Shown: positions 32,412 to 39,885, counted from the first letter of the stretch. The stretch is DNA of 39,885 nucleotides from an uncultured Eubacteriales bacterium (GCA_900316455.1 ONCX01000006.1:1-39885), one strand, 5' to 3'. Notes: generated from the sequence alone by a model not told the origin. Made by a program: numbers and translations.

Positions 32412-33982
32412 GCGACAATTTCAGAGGAATTGACAACGACGGCGCATACAGGAGCCGTCATACAGCGGCGGGAAACGGGAGAAATGTCTCAGGTAAACAA
32501 ACCTCACCCAATGGCGGCGCATCCGGAAATAATCCAAAGAGAAACGTTCAGAAAAACGCACATTCCTCTGCTGTGGGCAAATATACCGGAGCGGGTCAGA
32601 ATGACGCCGGACAGTCCGAGAATCGTCATGGCGGCTTTCATGTAAGCATATCCGAGGACGATTATTTTGACGGAGAGGCTGCCAGAAAGGAAATGAGCGC
32701 AGCGAGAAAGGCGGCAGTCAGACCGCAGCGCAGCAAGGTGGGCGATCCGGAAAGTCGGAGGAGAAAAGCTCCTGAAACCATGAATCCCGCAATGGCAAAG
32801 CGCGTCGTCACAGGAAGTATGGGAGATACATACCATATTGAAGACGACAGCGTAATAGCGCCAAAGCAGATACGCAGCAAGCAGAAGTCCATACGCAAAC
32901 GCAACAGAGGTTGTATGATTGCGCTTGTATATTCCGCTGCGGTGCTGTCAATATCCATATTGCTGTCCTATTATCTGATTGTGGGAGTTAACGACATGTT
33001 TGCTCTTGTCAAGGACGAGACTGACATTGTAATTGATGTGCCAAAGAACGCCGATCTCAATGACGTTACAAAAATATTAGATGATAACGATGTTGTGGAA
33101 TATCCGTTCTTCTTTAAGACATACGCAAAGATATCCAAGAAATCGACAGGCTTCAAAGCGGGTTCGTTTACCATCAATACAAAATCCGACTACAATCAGA
33201 TACTCCAGAAGCTCAGACGTCCTGCCGGAGCCGATAAGAGCACGATTACCGTTACCATACCCGAAGGGCTTACCGTCCAGCAGATAGCCGTGATTATGGA
33301 AGACAACAGCGTATGTGAAGCGGACGCTTTCCTCAAGTCAGCCCAGGAGGTCAAATTCACTCAGAAGTTCATGTCGAACGTAAATACGGGCAATAAGAAG
33401 CGTACCTACAAGGTGGAAGGCTTCCTTTTCCCCGATACCTACAATTTCTATCTCAACGAAGGTTCTGTGAACGCCATTAACCGTCTGCTCAATGAATATG
33501 ACAAGCACTGGACAGCAGATTACGAAGCGCAGGCAAAGAAGATCGGCATGTCGATGGACGAGGTAATCACACTTGCTTCCATAGTCGAACGTGAGGCGAG
33601 CCAATCAGATCAGCGAATGGTAATTGCCTCCGTATTCAGCAACCGTCTGAGAAACAGCAAGGGAACAGGCGGAAAGCTTCAGTCTGACGCCACGCGCTGG
33701 TATCCATATTCCACCAAAAAAGAGCTTCTTGCTTCGGACAAGCTCACTCAAGCGGAAAAGGAAGATTGGATCAATAATAATAAGGGCGTGTGCGACACCT
33801 ATCGACTCAAAGGACTGCCGCCAAGTCCGATATGCAATCCGAGCATAGATTCAATTGAAGCTGTGCTGTATCACGATAAAACCAATTACTACTATTTCTG
33901 CTCAGACGCTCAAGGCAATTTCTATGCGGCAGCTACACTTGCCGAACATAATAGAAACCTCAAGAAAGCAGGACTGGCGTAA
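32408..33982 (+). CDS. mltG: Endolytic murein transglycosylase MltG
   Basis: The 524-residue single-pass membrane protein cuts nascent peptidoglycan strands and so limits glycan length. It has an unusually long, disordered, Asn/Gly/Arg-rich cytoplasmic N-terminus (about 165 residues), a membrane helix at about 169-192, a LysM-like segment (PKNADLNDVTKIL, PEGLTVQQIA) and the YceG catalytic domain with EGFLFPDTYNF, the catalytic Glu394 in A-S-I-V-E-R-E-A, and LPPSPICNPS. The ATG overlaps the cyclo-ligase stop in ATGA, which suggests coupled translation. Confidence 0.94.
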   Translation: MSDNFRGIDNDGAYRSRHTAAGNGRNVSGKQTSPNGGASGNNPKRNVQKNAHSSAVGKYTGAGQNDAGQSENRHGGFHVSISEDDYFDGEAARKEMSAARKAAVRPQRSKVGDPESRRRKAPETMNPAMAKRVVTGSMGDTYHIEDDSVIAPKQIRSKQKSIRKRNRGCMIALVYSAAVLSISILLSYYLIVGVNDMFALVKDETDIVIDVPKNADLNDVTKILDDNDVVEYPFFFKTYAKISKKSTGFKAGSFTINTKSDYNQILQKLRRPAGADKSTITVTIPEGLTVQQIAVIMEDNSVCEADAFLKSAQEVKFTQKFMSNVNTGNKKRTYKVEGFLFPDTYNFYLNEGSVNAINRLLNEYDKHWTADYEAQAKKIGMSMDEVITLASIVEREASQSDQRMVIASVFSNRLRNSKGTGGKLQSDATRWYPYSTKKELLASDKLTQAEKEDWINNNKGVCDTYRLKGLPPSPICNPSIDSIEAVLYHDKTNYYYFCSDAQGNFYAAATLAEHNRNLKKAGLA

Positions 33983-34023
33983 TTAATATATTAAAAGTGT
34001 TTATTATTGAGGAGTTTTAGATA

Positions 34024-36501
34024 ATGATGTGTTTGAAGAACACAAAAAATAGCAAAAACATTAAAAAGTACCGCTGGGGAATTGTAGGTACAGGCAGAAT
34101 GGCAAATACATTTTGCCGTGCGTTGAGTCAGGCTGAGAATGCTGAAATTACAGCCGTTTATTCACGCACTCTCAAAAACGCGCAGAAATTCGCGGGTAAA
34201 TTTGGAATTGCCTCGGCATACGACAGCGTGATCGAACTGGCGTCTGACGAGAATGTGGACATAGTGTATATTTGCACTCCGCATACAAATCACGCTGAAA
34301 GCTCGCTTGCGGCAATTGCCTGTGGCAAGGCTGTTTTGTGTGAAAAGCCTGTAGCTATCAATTCCCGTCAGGCGAAGGCGGTAATAGAAGCGGCAAAGGA
34401 AAAGAATGTGTTCTTCATGGAAGGCATGTGGACAAGGTTCCTCCCTGCGATAATAAAGGCAAGCGAGTGGATAGACGAAGGTCTTATCGGCGAGGTCAAG
34501 GAGGTCAACGCTGCGTTTTTCGGAAAAACAAAGTATGACAAATCAGACCGCGTTATTTCCTTTGAGCTTGGGGGAGGCGCACTGCTTGATATTGGCGTTT
34601 ACAATATCTTCCTCGCGCAATGGCTTCTTGGCGGCAGACCGGGTGAAATCAGATCGACGGCGGTTCATTGTGAGAACGGCATCGACTGGCAGTCAGCAGC
34701 GGTTATGAAATTCTATAAGGGCGGTACGGCGTCCGTCTCCTGCGGGTTGGAATACAACTCCAATCACGCCGAAATAATCGGAACCAAAGGTATGATATTA
34801 TTGCCTGATTTTGTCAGAGCGGGCACGGTCTACGCCATCAGGGACAGCAAAATTATTCGTGAATACAGCGATTCTGACACTACGGAAACGAAATACGGAT
34901 ATGAGATAAAGCATGTGACCGAATGCCTTGAAAAGGGACTGACAGAATCTCCGATGTATCCCACATGGATGTCATTCGATATACTTGACACATGCGACAG
35001 GCTTCGCGCCGACTGGCATCAGGTATATCCGGGAGATAATTACATTCCCGCGTTGCCGGAGGTGAAGATAATGCCTAAAGAAAGCGTTCCGGAGAATTCA
35101 TCAGCAATACAGACAGCCGGACTTCCGGCGAAGCTTCCAAAGCTATCGAAGGCAGTACGTAAAAACAGCGCGCCTGACTGGTATCGTGACGCGGCGTTTT
35201 ATCATATTTATCCCATAGGCTTCTGTGGTGAAAACCGCAGCAATGATTTTACATCACAGCCGACCGGAAAGATCCGTAATCTCATACCGTATGTAAAGCA
35301 CATTAAAAGATTGGGCGCAAACGCCGTTTATTTCGGACCGGTGTTTGAATCGTCCAAGCACGGTTATGATACCGCTGATTACCGCGTAATTGACCGCCGT
35401 CTCGGAACCAACAGGGATTTTGCCGACGTATGCGCCGAGCTTCACAAAAACGGAATAAAGGTCGTGCTCGACGGCGTATTCAATCATGTGGGCAGAGATT
35501 TCTGGGCGTTTAAGGACGTAAAGCAGCACAAATGGGATTCCGCTTTCAAGGACTGGTTCAATGTCAAATTCGACGGGAACTCAAATTATAACGACGGCTT
35601 CTGGTACGAGGGCTGGGAAGGGCATTACGATCTGGTAAAGCTCAATCTTCGCAATGCTGACGTAAAAAGACATATTTTCAGCTGCATAGAGGGCTGGGTA
35701 AATGAATTCGGTATTGACGGACTCAGGCTCGACGTCGCCTATTGTCTTGATAGAGATTTTCTGCGGGAGCTGCACGATTTCTGCAAGGGAAAATGGAATG
35801 ATTTCTTCCTTTTGGGCGAATGTCTCCACGGGGATTACAACATTTGGTGCAATGATTCAATGCTCGATTCTGTGACGAATTATGAGTGCTACAAGGGACT
35901 TTATTCATCATTCAACTGCGCCAATATGCACGAGATCGGATATTCACTCAACAGACAGTTTGCCGATGAGCAGTGGACGATTTATAAAGGCAAGAATCTC
36001 TACTGTTTTGCCGATAACCATGACGTTACTCGTATTGCGTCAATTCTCACAGATAAGAGCAATCTTCCGCTTGTATATTCGCTGCTGTTTGCAATGCCCG
36101 GAATACCGTCGGTTTACTACGGAAGTGAATTCGGGCTTGAAGCTCAAAAGAGCCAGGGCGACGACGCTCTGCGCCCTGAATTTTCCGAAAAGATTGCCGA
36201 GAGCGAATGGAATCCGCTTGCCGCGTATGTCAGCCGTCTTTATTCCGTCAGGGAATCATCCGTCGCTCTCTGCCGCGGAGGATACAAGCAGCTGCATATC
36301 AATTCCAAGCAGCTTGTATTTCTCAGGCAGTTTGAAGGAGAACGCGTGATATTTGCGCTTAATATGGATAATGCTCCGTATACGGCACATTTTGATGCGG
36401 GATCTTCCGGAGGAACCGACCTTGTAACCGGTCAGAAAATTGATTTCAACGGCGGTTTGAATATTCCTGCCAAAACAGCTTATATAATAAAAACAAACTG
36501 A
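34024..36501 (+). CDS. Fusion of Gfo/Idh/MocA oxidoreductase and GH13 glycoside hydrolase
   Basis: This is a single open frame of 825 residues. Residues about 15-340 form an NAD(P)-dependent Gfo/Idh/MocA oxidoreductase: Rossmann motif GIVGTGRMA, C-E107-K108-P109 with the usual catalytic Lys, and L-D189-I-G-V-Y193 in the substrate domain. A Pro/Ser/Lys-rich linker (about 345-383) joins a GH13 (alpha-amylase clan) domain from 384. Its four motifs are intact: D483-G-V-F-N-H488, G-L-R-L-D570, G-E599-C and N-H-D667, giving nucleophile D570, acid/base E599 and D667. There is no signal peptide, so it acts in the cytoplasm. It follows mltG by 41 nt with GGAG before the ATG. The substrate is unknown. 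Confidence 0.9.
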   Translation: MMCLKNTKNSKNIKKYRWGIVGTGRMANTFCRALSQAENAEITAVYSRTLKNAQKFAGKFGIASAYDSVIELASDENVDIVYICTPHTNHAESSLAAIACGKAVLCEKPVAINSRQAKAVIEAAKEKNVFFMEGMWTRFLPAIIKASEWIDEGLIGEVKEVNAAFFGKTKYDKSDRVISFELGGGALLDIGVYNIFLAQWLLGGRPGEIRSTAVHCENGIDWQSAAVMKFYKGGTASVSCGLEYNSNHAEIIGTKGMILLPDFVRAGTVYAIRDSKIIREYSDSDTTETKYGYEIKHVTECLEKGLTESPMYPTWMSFDILDTCDRLRADWHQVYPGDNYIPALPEVKIMPKESVPENSSAIQTAGLPAKLPKLSKAVRKNSAPDWYRDAAFYHIYPIGFCGENRSNDFTSQPTGKIRNLIPYVKHIKRLGANAVYFGPVFESSKHGYDTADYRVIDRRLGTNRDFADVCAELHKNGIKVVLDGVFNHVGRDFWAFKDVKQHKWDSAFKDWFNVKFDGNSNYNDGFWYEGWEGHYDLVKLNLRNADVKRHIFSCIEGWVNEFGIDGLRLDVAYCLDRDFLRELHDFCKGKWNDFFLLGECLHGDYNIWCNDSMLDSVTNYECYKGLYSSFNCANMHEIGYSLNRQFADEQWTIYKGKNLYCFADNHDVTRIASILTDKSNLPLVYSLLFAMPGIPSVYYGSEFGLEAQKSQGDDALRPEFSEKIAESEWNPLAAYVSRLYSVRESSVALCRGGYKQLHINSKQLVFLRQFEGERVIFALNMDNAPYTAHFDAGSSGGTDLVTGQKIDFNGGLNIPAKTAYIIKTN

Positions 36502-36503
36502 AT

Positions 36504-36540
36504 AAAAGCCGGAGGGATTTTTGATATCCGTCCGGCTTTT
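36504..36540. terminator. Bidirectional intrinsic terminator
   Basis: AAAAGCCGGA (36504-36513) pairs with TCCGGCTTTT (36531-36540). T-runs on both strands serve the convergent fusion gene (plus) and fprA (minus). Confidence 0.88.
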
Positions 36541-36572
36541 TAAGTTAAAATATTATTTTTTTAATTTTTTAA

Positions 36573-37733
36573 TCAGCCAAGAAGCTCGTCCGCTAATTTA
36601 ACCATCGCGTCGGGAGTCTCACCCTTGAGAGATGATTTAATTGAAACCACGGTATTCAGAACCTTAACGTTCTTCATGCTTTCTAACTGTGTTTTCATCA
36701 GCTTTGCAGCCATAGGAGTCCATGTGCCGTTTTCAATCAGACCGACAGTGCGGTTCTGATAATCCTTTGATTTAAGTTGATTCAAGAATCTGTCCATAGG
36801 AGTGAACATACCCATATTGTAGGTTGAGCATGCAAGCACCATTCTGTCATACCGGAACGCGTCCTCAACAGCCTCGGCGATATCTTCGCGGGAAAGGTCT
36901 GCAATCGAAACCTTAGGAGCGCCTTTGCTTTCCAGAAGCTCCTTGAGACGCATTGCGGCGGCTGCGGTGTTGCCGTGAATGGAAGCGTAGGCGATGAATA
37001 TACCCTTGTCCTCCGGCTCAAAGCTGCTCCATACACGGTACTTGTCGATGTAGTAATCGAGATTCTCGCTGAGAATCGGACCATGGAGCGGGCATATCAT
37101 CTGAATATCCAATTTGTCGAGCTTTTTGATAACAGACTGAACCTGTGCGCCGTATTTGCCCACAATGTTGAAGTAATAGCGCCGTGCTTCACACGCCCAG
37201 TCCTCATCGGTGTCAAGCGTGCCGAACTTGCCGAACGCGTCCGCTGTGAAGAATATCTTGTCCTTGCTGTCGTAGGTCATCATAACCTCAGGCCAGTGAA
37301 CCATCGGCGCCATGGCGAACGTTAGAGTGCGCGAACCGAGGTCGAGAGTATCGCCTTCCTTTACGACGATCTTTCTGTCGGAAATATCGTAAGAATAGAA
37401 CTGATCGTAGAAAGCGAATGTTTTTGCGTTGCCGACGATTTTCATTTCAGGGAACATCTCGGCAAGAATCTTAATGCTGCCGGTATGATCAGGCTCCATA
37501 TGCGAAATAACGAGGTAATCCGCCTTTTTATCACCAAGAGCCTCCTTTACATTGCCGACCCATGCTTCGGTTTTGCGCTTGTCAACGGTGTCCATAATGC
37601 AGATCTTTTCGTCCATAATTGCATATGAATTGTAAGCCATACCGTTTGGAACATCGAACTGGCTTTCAAAGAGATCGAGATCAGCGTCGTCACAACCGAT
37701 GTAAATGACGGAATCAGTGAGCTTTTTAACCAT
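36573..37733 (-). CDS. fprA: A-type flavodiiron protein (oxygen/NO reductase)
   Basis: The 386-residue protein reduces O2 to water and/or NO to N2O, protecting anaerobes. An N-terminal metallo-beta-lactamase-like domain binds the di-iron site: H78-M-E80-P-D82-H83, H146 in M-V-H-W-P-E, D165 in T-A-D-A-F-G and H217 in C-P-L-H-G-P. A C-terminal flavodoxin domain for FMN starts at I-F-I-A-Y-A-S-I-H-G-N-T. ATG 37733 is preferred because AAGGA lies 9 nt upstream, whereas ATG 37742 directly abuts that site. It needs an electron donor, which the flavin reductase-rubredoxin at 38797 can supply. A regulator gene lies between them. Confidence 0.95.
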   Translation of the reverse strand: MVKKLTDSVIYIGCDDADLDLFESQFDVPNGMAYNSYAIMDEKICIMDTVDKRKTEAWVGNVKEALGDKKADYLVISHMEPDHTGSIKILAEMFPEMKIVGNAKTFAFYDQFYSYDISDRKIVVKEGDTLDLGSRTLTFAMAPMVHWPEVMMTYDSKDKIFFTADAFGKFGTLDTDEDWACEARRYYFNIVGKYGAQVQSVIKKLDKLDIQMICPLHGPILSENLDYYIDKYRVWSSFEPEDKGIFIAYASIHGNTAAAAMRLKELLESKGAPKVSIADLSREDIAEAVEDAFRYDRMVLACSTYNMGMFTPMDRFLNQLKSKDYQNRTVGLIENGTWTPMAAKLMKTQLESMKNVKVLNTVVSIKSSLKGETPDAMVKLADELLG

Positions 37734-37782
37734 AAAAATCATTCCTTATTTTTAATTTAGCTGCATATTGCCGCATAACTAT

Positions 37783-37811
37783 ATTATATCTGTATCAGCT
37801 TCAAAAGTCAA
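37783..37811 (-). promoter_or_regulatory. Promoter for fprA
   Basis: On the minus strand TTGACT (37811-37806), a 17-nt spacer and TATAAT (37788-37783) form a strong sigma-A promoter. An ATAGTT half-site (37782-37777 on this strand) sits directly after the -10 element, matching the arm of the inverted repeat at the rubredoxin gene promoter. Confidence 0.8.
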
Positions 37812-37835
37812 CCATGCAGAAAAAATAGGTGGAAG

Positions 37836-37868
37836 AAAAAAGGACACATTCCAATTTGAAATATGTCC
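37836..37868 (-). terminator. Intrinsic terminator after the Crp/Fnr gene
   Basis: On the minus strand GGACATATT (37868-37860) pairs with AATGTGTCC (37850-37842) with one G-U pair, and six T residues follow (37841-37836). Confidence 0.78.
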
Positions 37869-37884
37869 ATATGATGTAAAAAAG

Positions 37885-38589
37885 TTACGATACAAATTCT
37901 TCATAGCTTATCAGTTCAAAATGATTGAGATTGTATTTGATAAGCCCGTCTTTTTGCATTCTGCTCAATTCGCTTGACATAGCGCTGCGGTCAACAGCCA
38001 GATAATCGGCGAGCTGCTGCCTTGTAAAAGGAATGTCAAACGCCGGGGACTGATGTCTGTTCATCTGCTCGGTAAAATAAGACAGAAGCTTCTGTCTGGT
38101 GGAACGACGGGAAATATGCTCAAGCTTGCGTGCATTGTTGAGCAGCTTTTTCGCCATAATCCGCATAAGGTTGCTGCGAAGCTGACTCTGACAATCGCTT
38201 ATCTCCGGAACGGGTGAGAGAATGCAGTCAATGTCAATAAAGATAACTGTAGTGGGACAGGTGGCTATTACGCTGACAGTAGGCATATCATATGGAAGAA
38301 GTGAATGAACCTCTCCGAAAATACCGCCTTTACCTATGTGAGAGAATGCTGTGCTGTTGCCGAGGAAGTCCTCATTGATGATATTTGCGCTGCCATCAAT
38401 GAAAACCGCGATTCTGTTTAGCTCATGCTTTGACCTGAAAATATATTCGCCCTCATTGAATTCGCAAACCGACGCGTCGAAATATTCAAGTATTTTTCCG
38501 ATGTTCTCGGTGCATATTCCGGTGAATAAATCATTTTTTTGAGAATGTCTATATATCTGTGCATAATCGTGTAAACAACCCTTAACCAT
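37885..38589 (-). CDS. Crp/Fnr-family transcription regulator
   Basis: The 234-residue protein has an N-terminal cyclic-nucleotide-binding-type beta-roll (about residues 20-135, with F-N-E-G-E-Y-I-F and G-G-I-F-G-E-V), a dimer helix and a C-terminal Crp-type winged helix (about 165-234; FTRQQLADYLAVDRSAMSSEL is the recognition region). There is no FNR-type N-terminal Cys cluster, so oxygen sensing by an Fe-S centre is not indicated, though scattered Cys are present. Its position between fprA and the rubredoxin gene makes these the likely targets. No ribosome site is seen before the ATG at 38589, so translation may be weak or leaderless-like. Confidence 0.9.
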   Translation of the reverse strand: MVKGCLHDYAQIYRHSQKNDLFTGICTENIGKILEYFDASVCEFNEGEYIFRSKHELNRIAVFIDGSANIINEDFLGNSTAFSHIGKGGIFGEVHSLLPYDMPTVSVIATCPTTVIFIDIDCILSPVPEISDCQSQLRSNLMRIMAKKLLNNARKLEHISRRSTRQKLLSYFTEQMNRHQSPAFDIPFTRQQLADYLAVDRSAMSSELSRMQKDGLIKYNLNHFELISYEEFVS

Positions 38590-38600
38590 AACAAATATAG

Positions 38601-38612
38601 TTGTAAATACAA
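38601..38612. promoter_or_regulatory. Inverted repeat in the Crp/Fnr gene leader
   Basis: TTGTA-AA-TACAA is a 12-nt inverted repeat at about +5 to +16 of the predicted Crp/Fnr transcript. The overlapping ATAGTTG (38597-38603) is also an arm of the repeat at 38744-38758. It may be an autoregulatory site. Confidence 0.35.
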
Positions 38613-38623
38613 TTTACGTATGA

Positions 38624-38652
38624 ATTATATAGTTTTAGGCGGAAATAGTCAA
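38624..38652 (-). promoter_or_regulatory. Promoter for the Crp/Fnr gene
   Basis: On the minus strand TTGACT (38652-38647), a 17-nt spacer and TATAAT (38629-38624) lie 35 nt upstream of the start codon. Confidence 0.75.
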
Positions 38653-38738
38653 TTGATAAATTAACCGAATTTGACTTGGAAATATTATAAAAAAGAAAAT
38701 AAGAAAATAACGGCTATCTAAATATTTATACTTTTTAA

Positions 38739-38767
38739 TTGACAATAGTTGAACTATTATGTATAAT
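38739..38767 (+). promoter_or_regulatory. Promoter for the flavin reductase-rubredoxin gene
   Basis: TTGACA (38739-38744), a 17-nt spacer and TATAAT (38762-38767) match the sigma-A consensus fully. The spacer is largely occupied by the inverted repeat at 38744-38758. Confidence 0.85.
38744..38758. promoter_or_regulatory. Candidate operator in the rubredoxin-gene promoter spacer
   Basis: AATAGTT-G-AACTATT is a perfect 15-nt inverted repeat located between -35 and -10. A protein bound here would block RNA polymerase, so it looks like a repressor site. The Crp/Fnr protein encoded next door is the leading candidate, although the sequence is unlike the usual TTGAT-N4-ATCAA or TGTGA-N6-TCACA sites. 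Confidence 0.5.
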
Positions 38768-38796
38768 ATAATTAAATTTATACGGAGGTGTATTTC

Positions 38797-39399
38797 ATGG
38801 ATACCAAAGCATTGCAAAAGATACAGTACGGACTTTTTGTTCTGAGCAGCCGGCAGGACGACAAGGATAATGCGTGTATTGTGAACACGGTATTGCAGGT
38901 GACTTCATCGCCAATGTGCATTGCGGTGACGGTCAACAAGCAGAATCTCACTCACGATATGATAGCGGCTACAAATAAGTTCAATGTAAGCATTCTTGAC
39001 GTTACCGCCCCTTTCGATATTTTCAAAAGATTCGGATTCCAGAGCGGACGTGACGCGGATAAATTCAAGGGCTTTGATGGCGCAACGCGCACAGGCAACG
39101 GACTGATGCGTCTCACAGAAAACGTTTGCGCGTTTATCAGCGGGTGGGTGATATCCAGCGTCGATTTAGGCACGCATACAATGTTCATAGCAAGAGTCTC
39201 GGATTGCGAAATACTCAGCGACAAGGAAGCAATGACATACAATTTCTATCATGCCAACGTAAAGCCAAAGCCGCAGGCTGCCGAAAAGAAAGGCTTCCGC
39301 TGCAAGATATGCGGATACATTTATGAGGGCGACGAACTGCCGCCGGATTTTGTATGTCCTCTTTGCAAGCACGGAGCAGAGGATTTTGAAAGAATATAA
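38797..39399 (+). CDS. Flavin reductase-like domain fused to rubredoxin (high-molecular-weight rubredoxin, Hrb type)
   Basis: The 200-residue protein has an N-terminal FMN-binding split-barrel flavin reductase domain (about residues 1-155) and a C-terminal rubredoxin domain with C-K-I-C-G-Y and C-P-L-C-K as the iron site. In Moorella the equivalent Hrb passes electrons from NADH to FprA for NO or O2 reduction, and fprA lies about 1 kb away. ATG 38797 is used because GGAGG (38784-38788) lies 8 nt upstream; a GTG at 38788 would overlap that site. The rubredoxin part is short (about 35 residues) and lacks the later aromatic loop of full rubredoxins. Confidence 0.93.
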   Translation: MDTKALQKIQYGLFVLSSRQDDKDNACIVNTVLQVTSSPMCIAVTVNKQNLTHDMIAATNKFNVSILDVTAPFDIFKRFGFQSGRDADKFKGFDGATRTGNGLMRLTENVCAFISGWVISSVDLGTHTMFIARVSDCEILSDKEAMTYNFYHANVKPKPQAAEKKGFRCKICGYIYEGDELPPDFVCPLCKHGAEDFERI

Positions 39400-39420
39400 A
39401 TTGATTTGCATAAAGATAAT

Positions 39421-39463
39421 AAACGGCTCCATATCAGGTAGTTTTACCGATATGGAGCCGTTT
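39421..39463. terminator. Bidirectional hairpin terminator
   Basis: AAACGGCTCCATATC (39421-39435) pairs perfectly with GATATGGAGCCGTTT (39449-39463), 15 bp. The T-tracts are short on both sides, but the position between two convergent genes supports the role. Confidence 0.72.
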
Positions 39464-39489
39464 GATTGGTAAAGAATAAGTACATTCGG

Positions 39490-39885
39490 TTAATCCGCAT
39501 AAATCATTGCAATGACAATAATTATATTAATGATAAGACCGATAATACCTGTGATCAGACCCGCTGTGGAAACGCCTGTAGGTCTGGAACCGTCATTCTT
39601 TGCCTTTGATATTGCCGCGAAGATAACGCCGAGCAGCGACGGAACAATAGTGCAGCATGAAACCAAACCTACACACGAACATATGAGCGATGCTATCGCA
39701 AATCCGTCTGTGGTGTTCTGCTGAGAAATAAGCGCGGGATCAACCGGCGCATATTGATAATAAGGCTGTTGGTTAATTGCCTGCGGCGGTGCTGATTGCG
39801 GCTGCTGATACTGCGGCTGCTGATACTGCGGCTGCTGATACTGCGGCTGCTGATACTGCGGCTGCTGGTATTGCGGCTGCTGATA
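39490..39885 (-). CDS. Partial CDS, DUF4190-like small membrane protein with YQQPQ repeats
   Basis: The frame is open from the right edge to a TAA at 39492-39490 and gives 132 residues. It begins with at least six Tyr-Gln-Gln-Pro-Gln repeats (39796-39885), then a Pro/Gln/Tyr-rich linker. Two hydrophobic helices follow (F-A-I-A-S-L-I-C-S-C-V-G-L, and the last 28 residues G-L-I-T-G-I-I-G-L-I-I-N) with a charged loop between (S-K-A-K-N-D-G-S-R-P-T-G). This layout matches DUF4190-type membrane proteins, whose function is unknown. The N-terminus lies beyond the window and may hold a zinc ribbon, as in many relatives. Confidence 0.75.
   Translation of the reverse strand, partial: YQQPQYQQPQYQQPQYQQPQYQQPQYQQPQSAPPQAINQQPYYQYAPVDPALISQQNTTDGFAIASLICSCVGLVSCCTIVPSLLGVIFAAISKAKNDGSRPTGVSTAGLITGIIGLIINIIIVIAMIYAD
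39796..39885 (-). repeat. 15-nt tandem repeat encoding YQQPQ
   Basis: Six consecutive 15-nt units (CTGCGGCTGCTGATA on the plus strand, with small changes in units 1, 5 and 6) run up to the window edge. They are in frame with the partial membrane protein and probably continue beyond the window. Confidence 0.92.

Noticed and set aside
39421-39463. Possible Crp-type operator from the 15-bp inverted repeat
   Set aside because: Position between convergent gene ends, high GC core and hairpin geometry fit a terminator better than a protein-binding site.
1-39885. CRISPR array, prophage, transposase or integrase genes
   Set aside because: No regularly spaced repeats other than the coding YQQPQ units, and no protein with mobile-element motifs was found.

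Overview
The window reads as ordinary chromosome of a low-to-moderate GC Gram-positive anaerobe, most likely a gut-type Clostridia (Oscillospiraceae/Ruminococcaceae-like). Pointers to this are strong GGAGG-type ribosome sites, consensus TTGACA/TATAAT promoters, a valS T-box leader, the Fe-S type of PurF, BspA-like LRR plus Big_2 surface proteins, Prok-RING/zinc-ribbon membrane proteins, and an FprA flavodiiron/high-molecular-weight rubredoxin pair. The lineage is inferred from gene content; no rRNA gene is present. No CRISPR array, phage, IS element or tRNA gene was found.

Layout. 1-2768: the end of an Ig-like-domain gene, then acetate kinase (minus) divergent from the tRNA-Met cytidine acetate ligase TmcAL (plus). 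2829-7032 (minus): two tandem SH3b/beta-lactamase-fold serine hydrolase paralogues and a zinc-ribbon/TM/Ig-like membrane protein whose C-terminus resembles the gene cut by the left edge. 7150-10113 (minus): purF-purB. 10350-13066 (minus): a glycolipid-type glycosyltransferase, a divergent PlsY and proC. 13327-19531 (plus): a large LRR/Big_2 exported protein, a Prok-RING/DUF2628-like membrane protein, galU and an acidic-tailed membrane protein. 19623-26197 (plus): T-box-valS, folC, a RadC-like protein that has lost its metal site, and a NOL1/NOP2/sun-type RNA methyltransferase. 26383-31120: a class I lysyl-tRNA synthetase carrying a MetRS-type C-terminal tRNA-binding domain, thymidylate kinase, a DUF2156 protein and a GNAT protein. 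31222-36501: DJ-1, 5-formyl-THF cyclo-ligase, MltG, and an 825-residue Gfo/Idh/MocA oxidoreductase fused to a GH13 glycosidase. 36573-39399: an oxygen/NO defence module (FprA, Crp/Fnr regulator, flavin reductase-rubredoxin). 39490-39885 (minus): the end of a small membrane protein with YQQPQ repeats.

How the genes fit together. GalU (UDP-glucose), the UgtP-like glycosyltransferase and the PlsY-like acyltransferase could jointly serve glycolipid synthesis. FolC and the cyclo-ligase support folate metabolism, which purine and thymidylate synthesis need. FprA and the rubredoxin protein are expected electron partners, and the Crp/Fnr gene between them is the natural candidate regulator. The items most worth following are the oxidoreductase-glycosidase fusion, the LysRS1-OB fusion, the regulator with possible operator half-sites at three local promoters, the metal-site-less RadC and the Cys/His-rich PurF propeptide.
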